Assembly: GCF_019720915.1 (NCBI RefSeq)
Contig: NZ_JAHKSI010000001.1
Coordinates: 2,728,001 to 2,792,000, forward strand
Reading direction: 5' to 3'
DNA: 64,000 nt
Source of the DNA: Alkalihalobacillus sp. TS-13
Lineage (GTDB): Bacteria; Bacillota; Bacilli; Bacillales; Fictibacillaceae
A model generated the notes under the pieces. It had not been told where the DNA came from and did no database searches. It worked only from the letters and a program-made list of their open reading frames with translations. This document shows positions 63,793 to 64,000 of this stretch, piece after piece. How positions within the stretch are numbered: the first letter of the stretch is position 1; each line of letters begins with the position of its first letter. A program made the translations under genes and the position numbers.

Positions 63793-64000
63793 CTACATCA
63801 CTTTTTTGACATCCATACACCGGCTTGGCGTCGGGAACAGCTTCCCACTGTTCAACAAACCATACGGATTAAAGACGTCACGTACATTAGTCTGTGCTTC
63901 CAACTCTTCATCGGTAAAAATGAACCGCATCTCCTCGATCTTTTCGATGCCGACACCATGTTCACCAGTGATTGAGCCGCCGACATCGGCACACGCCTTC
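63793..64000 (-). CDS. glcD: GlcD-like FAD-linked oxidase, C-terminal end only
   Basis: The 5' part lies beyond the right edge. The 69 visible codons read ACADVGGSITGEHGVGIEKI ... FNPYGLLNSGKLFPT, the hallmark C-terminus of glycolate oxidase subunit GlcD / D-lactate dehydrogenase FAD-linked oxidases, with the active-site His in GEHGVG. It oxidises glycolate or D-lactate. It is the upstream neighbour of the FAH gene and lactate permease, completing a 2-hydroxy-acid block. Confidence 0.88.
   Translation of the reverse strand, partial: KACADVGGSITGEHGVGIEKIEEMRFIFTDEELEAQTNVRDVFNPYGLLNSGKLFPTPSRCMDVKKVM

Overview
The window is chromosomal DNA from a Gram-positive, endospore-forming member of the Bacillaceae; the genus cannot be fixed from sequence alone. 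Evidence is the AGGAGG-type ribosome binding sites, the frequent TTG/GTG starts, and a backbone whose gene order follows the Bacillus subtilis chromosome: his genes, yvoF, ppaX, yvoD, lgt, hprK, yvlD, yvlB, yvlA, uvrA, uvrB, then csbA, minJ, ctpB, ftsX and ftsE. Almost everything is on the minus strand.

Layout: 1-4185 holds the start of hisH, then hisB, hisD, hisG and hisZ. 4907-5965 is a Ca2+/H+ exchanger. 6541-10995 is the yvoF-ppaX-yvoD-lgt-hprK block. 11575-18478 holds the yvl membrane and envelope genes and uvrAB, with an SOS box. 18695-21713 carries accessory genes (DUF3221, AIM24, TauE/SafE, isochorismatase family).

22349-36097 is the main accessory island. It has a TRAP transporter (dctPQM) and every enzyme expected for converting anthranilate through 3-hydroxyanthranilate to pyruvate and acetyl-CoA: a two-component HpaB/HpaC-type hydroxylase, 3-hydroxyanthranilate dioxygenase, ACMS decarboxylase, semialdehyde dehydrogenase, RidA-type deaminase, tautomerase, decarboxylase, hydratase, aldolase and acylating acetaldehyde dehydrogenase. 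An IclR regulator and a catabolite-response element accompany it. The island lies between uvrB and csbA, which are neighbours in B. subtilis.

36506-40564 holds csbA, a spore-surface-like protein, a frameshifted NERD gene and a zinc-starvation (Zur) operon with rpsN2, a broken flavoprotein gene, rpmE2 and a small unknown gene. 40817-45525 has minJ, ctpB and an LCP protein. 45702-52697 has a CDF transporter and the mannitol genes mtlD, mtlF, mtlR and mtlA, with matching promoter and operator geometry at mtlR and mtlA. 53426-56356 has an M23 peptidase beside ftsX and ftsE. 57182-64000 is a lactate/glycolate block: lutCBA, lutP, a FAH-family enzyme and the 3' end of glcD.

The intergenic DNA is unusually patterned. 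Eleven copies of a modular palindromic, MITE-like repeat are present. There are also several short-phrase arrays: two unrelated families with a 21-bp period, one with a roughly 51-bp period, and one arranged as two direct plus two inverted units. I saw no rRNA, tRNA, CRISPR array, prophage or IS transposase gene.
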